DNA of 64,000 nt from Salinibacterium sp. TMP30 (lineage in GTDB: Bacteria; Actinomycetota; Actinomycetes; Actinomycetales; Microbacteriaceae), in NCBI RefSeq assembly GCF_038397785.1, contig NZ_CP151642.1:992001-1056000 (forward strand), written 5' to 3'. The notes under the pieces were generated by a model. The model was not told the origin of the DNA, made no database searches, and saw nothing but the letters and a program-made list of their open reading frames with translations. Each line of letters begins with the position of its first letter. The stretch's first letter is position 1. Positions 63,063 to 64,000 of the stretch are shown piece after piece. Made by a program: the position numbers and the translations under genes.

Positions 63063-63557
63063 TTAGCTGGGGCCGTTGTTGATGAGCTTGCCAAGAGCGT
63101 CGAGACCCTTGCGGGTGCCTACAGCAACAATCACGTCGCCTGATTCAAACTGAACCTCGGGACCAGGAGACGGAAGAACGTCATTGCCGCGCGCGATTGC
63201 AACGATTGACGCGCTCGTTAATGTGCGCGCCTTCATGTCGCCCATCGGATGCCCGACAAAACCGGAACCGCCCGGAAGAGAAATTTCCTCGGTGAAGAGC
63301 CCCTCAGCCTTCTCGCCAAGAACCGACAAACGGCTCAACGTCAGCGAAGAGCCAAGAACCTCAGCAATAGCGGCAGCCTCGTCATCGGTGAGCGAGATCG
63401 AGGCAGCATTCGAGTCCGGGTCATCCGCATTGAAAAATGCAAGATCGCGTTCACCCGAGCGCAGCGAAACTACGCTGACACGGCAACCTGATTTGGTAAT
63501 CACATCATTGCGGACACCAAAACCAGGAAGGTCAATTCGTTCGATTCTTACGCCCAC
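63063..63557 (-). CDS. KhtT-like regulatory subunit of the antiporter (TrkA-C domain)
   Basis: The 164-residue protein has an N-terminal domain (RIERIDLPGFGVRNDVITKSG, the KhtT pattern) and a C-terminal RCK_C/TrkA-C domain (about 85-160; ..MKARTLTSASIVAIARG, FESGDVIVAVGTRKGL). In B. subtilis KhtT gates the KhtU antiporter in response to c-di-AMP and pH. It lies directly upstream of the antiporter on the same strand and starts at 63557. Confidence 0.92.
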   Translation of the reverse strand: MGVRIERIDLPGFGVRNDVITKSGCRVSVVSLRSGERDLAFFNADDPDSNAASISLTDDEAAAIAEVLGSSLTLSRLSVLGEKAEGLFTEEISLPGGSGFVGHPMGDMKARTLTSASIVAIARGNDVLPSPGPEVQFESGDVIVAVGTRKGLDALGKLINNGPS

Positions 63558-63612
63558 GTCTCCAACTTACCCATTCGTTAGTGGCCAATAGTCCAGCGAG
63601 AAGCCTACGCCT

Positions 63613-64000
63613 TTAGGCTGCAACCCCATACTTTTTCATTGAGGTCTCCACAATGGTGAGACCCTCGAGCCCTGGCATGCGAGAAATGTGTTCATCGAGC
63701 TTCCGGATTTCGCGCAAACCCTCGTCGCCGGAAAAGAGGTGGCCCATCACATGCGTGACTTCTTCAGCAGGCATGATACTCGACCCCACTGGACCCCACG
63801 CGCCCTTCAACGCGAGGCGAGCGAGCACCTGAGCCTTCTTGCTCTTGGCCAAACGTTCACGAGCCTGGGTCGCATAGAACGCAACATGGCGCGCCTCTTG
63901 CTTGGCAATCCGTCGCAGCAACTCAGAGAGCACCGGATGCTGCTGAAGATCCGCGAGGCGATTGTAAGCGGCAACTGCCGACCACTCATTCGCGGCACCC
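63613..64000 (-). CDS. Ferritin-like protein, C-terminal part (partial)
   Basis: The frame enters from the right edge of the window and ends at a stop at 63613; about 129 codons are visible. ANEWSAVAAYNRLADLQQHP and RIAKQEARHVAFYATQARERL are two helices of a ferritin-like four-helix bundle; the Glu and the ExxH (EARH) would be iron ligands, with an earlier Glu outside the window. Helical SKKAQVLARLALKGAWGPVG and a short C-terminus follow. A role as di-iron oxidase or desaturase-like enzyme is possible; the missing N-terminus prevents a firm call. Confidence 0.7.
   Translation of the reverse strand, partial: GAANEWSAVAAYNRLADLQQHPVLSELLRRIAKQEARHVAFYATQARERLAKSKKAQVLARLALKGAWGPVGSSIMPAEEVTHVMGHLFSGDEGLREIRKLDEHISRMPGLEGLTIVETSMKKYGVAA

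Overview
The window is ordinary-looking chromosomal DNA from a Gram-positive actinobacterium, most likely a member of the Microbacteriaceae; the genus cannot be settled from the sequence. The basis is paired ClpP1/ClpP2, an ileS T-box leader with a short Stem I placed next to a ribosome-binding site, many GTG/TTG and apparently leaderless starts, DUF2510, DUF4233 and DUF4031 proteins, an actinobacterial-type RNase E/G, and the gene orders ileS-folC-DUF4233-ndk and rplU-rpmA-obgE-proB-proA-nadD-(disordered protein)-rsfS. I see no phage, transposon, plasmid, CRISPR or rRNA sequence. Genes are densely packed, with frequent 1-20 nt overlaps.

Layout. 1-6.4 kb: end of a membrane protein, pepN, then rpiB-nei-paiB-like-amidohydrolase in one overlapping run. 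6.4-13.4 kb: dps, a two-component system, and a 1270-residue membrane protein with an N-terminal zinc ribbon that follows a DUF2510 gene. 13.4-16.3 kb: a tiny membrane protein, an alpha/beta hydrolase, tRNA-Gly, tRNA-Pro and tig. 16.4-23 kb: nucleoside hydrolase, a TPR-like protein, clpP1-clpP2 with a candidate ClgR box, a copper-type operon (membrane protein-YcnI-CopC) and clpX. 23-30 kb: dcp, an internally deleted methyltransferase, a GNAT protein, valS. 29.4-36 kb: an oligopeptide-type ABC transporter with a TetR regulator, then bioY. 36-43.5 kb: a YtrA-type GntR/DUF1648 pair, the T-box-led ileS, folC, DUF4233 gene and ndk. 43.7-50.9 kb: a VKOR protein and rne transcribed divergently from a shared inverted repeat, a UPF0718 permease/TIGR03943/Ig-like-TolB-like trio, and a shortened ACT-domain gene. 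51-58.7 kb: rplU-rpmA, obgE-proB, proA, nadD and rsfS. 58.7-64 kb: metN-metI-metQ with a structured leader, tRNA-Ala, a KhtTU-like K+/H+ antiporter pair, and the end of a ferritin-like gene.

Much of the region serves protein synthesis and turnover (ileS, valS, tig, clpP1P2, clpX, pepN, dcp, rplU, rpmA, obgE, rsfS, rne and three tRNAs). The accessory material is small: transporters, a copper locus, a possible metal permease trio and local regulators. No complete unknown defence or biosynthetic system is visible. The points most worth a second look are regulatory (T-box, the VKOR/rne inverted repeat and long rne leader, the metN leader, the ClgR box), the uncharacterised membrane proteins in the copper operon and beside the UPF0718 permease, and two genes that look recently shortened. 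Coordinates and motifs were read by eye; domain names rest on recalled family signatures, not on searches.
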